DNA of 5,959 bases. Source: Candidatus Levyibacteriota bacterium (GTDB taxonomy: Bacteria > Patescibacteriota > Microgenomatia > Levybacterales > UBA12049). Each line of letters starts with the position of its first letter. Positions within the stretch are counted from its first letter, which is position 1. Positions 5,515 to 5,959 of this stretch are shown piece after piece. The stretch covers positions 1 to 5,959 of the forward strand of contig JAHFKE010000070.1 in assembly GCA_023245515.1 (NCBI GenBank). Reading direction: 5' to 3'. A program made the position numbers and the translations under genes. The notes below the pieces were generated by a model. It made no database searches and was not told the origin of the DNA. It worked only from the letters and a program-made list of their open reading frames with translations.

Positions 5515-5521
5515 AGGTGTT

Positions 5522-5959
5522 ATGGATCAAGATGAGAAGGTAATTGAAGGGGAAGAGGTTACGCCAGATACGGATGTTACAGGAGCCGAAGAGATAGAGG
5601 GCGACACACAGCTAGATGTAGCTGTAGAAGGCGCTGATCAGGCTGCTATGCTTCTCAGTCTTGAAGAACTCATCAAAAACCACATTGAGTCGATCGATAA
5701 GCTTAAGCTTGAATTGAAGCAGCATAGGGAGATGTTCGAAGATTCATTCAATAACAGTCCTACATACCGTGAGCATCTCGAAAAGGTAAAAGAAGTCACG
5801 AAGGCTAAGTCTCAGGTTAAGCAGCAAATTACGAAGCAACCATCTGTCGCACTGCTTGAGCAGAAAGTAAAAGATCTCCGCTTTGATCTCAACGAGAAGA
5901 ATAAAACACTCTCTGATCTAGTCCAGGATTATAAGGATCAGACAGGTGCTACATCAATT
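5522..5959 (+). CDS. Acidic coiled-coil protein of unknown function (3' end outside window)
   Basis: The frame is open from the ATG for 146 codons to the window edge, so the C-terminus is missing. Residues 1-44 are strongly acidic and low in complexity. From about 44 the sequence is helical and heptad-like: SLEELIKNHIESIDKLKLEL (46-65), then a second stretch (about 82-140) rich in Lys, Glu, Gln and Leu that includes KQQITKQPSVALLEQKVKDLR (100-120). No membrane segment or signal peptide is present, so it is probably cytoplasmic. The pattern resembles conserved uncharacterised proteins that I associate with Parcubacteria and related groups, but this is from memory. No enzymatic motif is visible and no function is assigned. 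Its promoter lies in the shared divergent region with nth, without evidence of co-regulation. Confidence 0.78.
   Translation, partial: MDQDEKVIEGEEVTPDTDVTGAEEIEGDTQLDVAVEGADQAAMLLSLEELIKNHIESIDKLKLELKQHREMFEDSFNNSPTYREHLEKVKEVTKAKSQVKQQITKQPSVALLEQKVKDLRFDLNEKNKTLSDLVQDYKDQTGATSI

Noticed and set aside
5515..5519. AGGTG as Shine-Dalgarno site of the coiled-coil gene
   Set aside because: It is only 2 nt from the ATG and falls between the -10 box and the predicted transcription start, so it would probably be absent from the mRNA.

Overview
The window looks like chromosomal DNA from a small-genome bacterium, most likely of the Candidate Phyla Radiation (Patescibacteria, Parcubacteria-like). 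This assignment is an inference. It rests on moderate A+T content, AT-rich tandem-repeat spacers, weak or absent Shine-Dalgarno sites, and a C-terminal gene (from 5522) resembling an acidic coiled-coil protein I associate with Parcubacteria. No in-frame TGA occurs in any of the genes, and the five visible stops are TAA or TAG, so the standard bacterial code fits.

Layout: (1) a small DUF2061-type membrane protein, 37-255; (2) a repeat-rich spacer, 256-434, holding inverted heptanucleotide arrays, a short REP-like copy and a promoter; (3) a membrane-anchored NodB-type polysaccharide deacetylase, 435-1460; (4) a spacer with a sigma70-like promoter and a long structured leader, 1461-1629; (5) the ribosome-associated GTPase TypA/BipA, 1630-3447; (6) a 70-bp array of ten heptanucleotides, 3452-3521; (7) a GH76-family glycoside hydrolase with an N-terminal membrane segment, 3570-4784; (8) endonuclease III on the minus strand, 4788-5423, converging on GH76 with 3 bp between the stop codons; (9) a divergent promoter region, 5424-5521; (10) the first 146 codons of a coiled-coil protein that runs off the window. 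No gap without a gene exceeds 300 bases.

The genes do not form one operon or pathway. Nearly every gene has its own recognisable promoter. The two envelope enzymes (deacetylase and GH76) could both act on surface or external glycans, but nothing here ties them to a shared substrate. TypA and Nth are housekeeping genes.

The unusual signal lies between the genes. First, five of six genes have a -10 box only 6-8 nt before a GTG or ATG start, which predicts leaderless mRNAs; typA is the exception, with a leader of about 91 nt that can fold into a long hairpin. Second, runs of 7-bp units begin at or overlap the stop codons of all five genes whose 3' end is visible, and in two cases they encode the last residues of the protein. 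Third, a REP-like element of a different type is inserted in frame in the deacetylase gene. I see no defence system, CRISPR array, insertion sequence, tRNA or rRNA.
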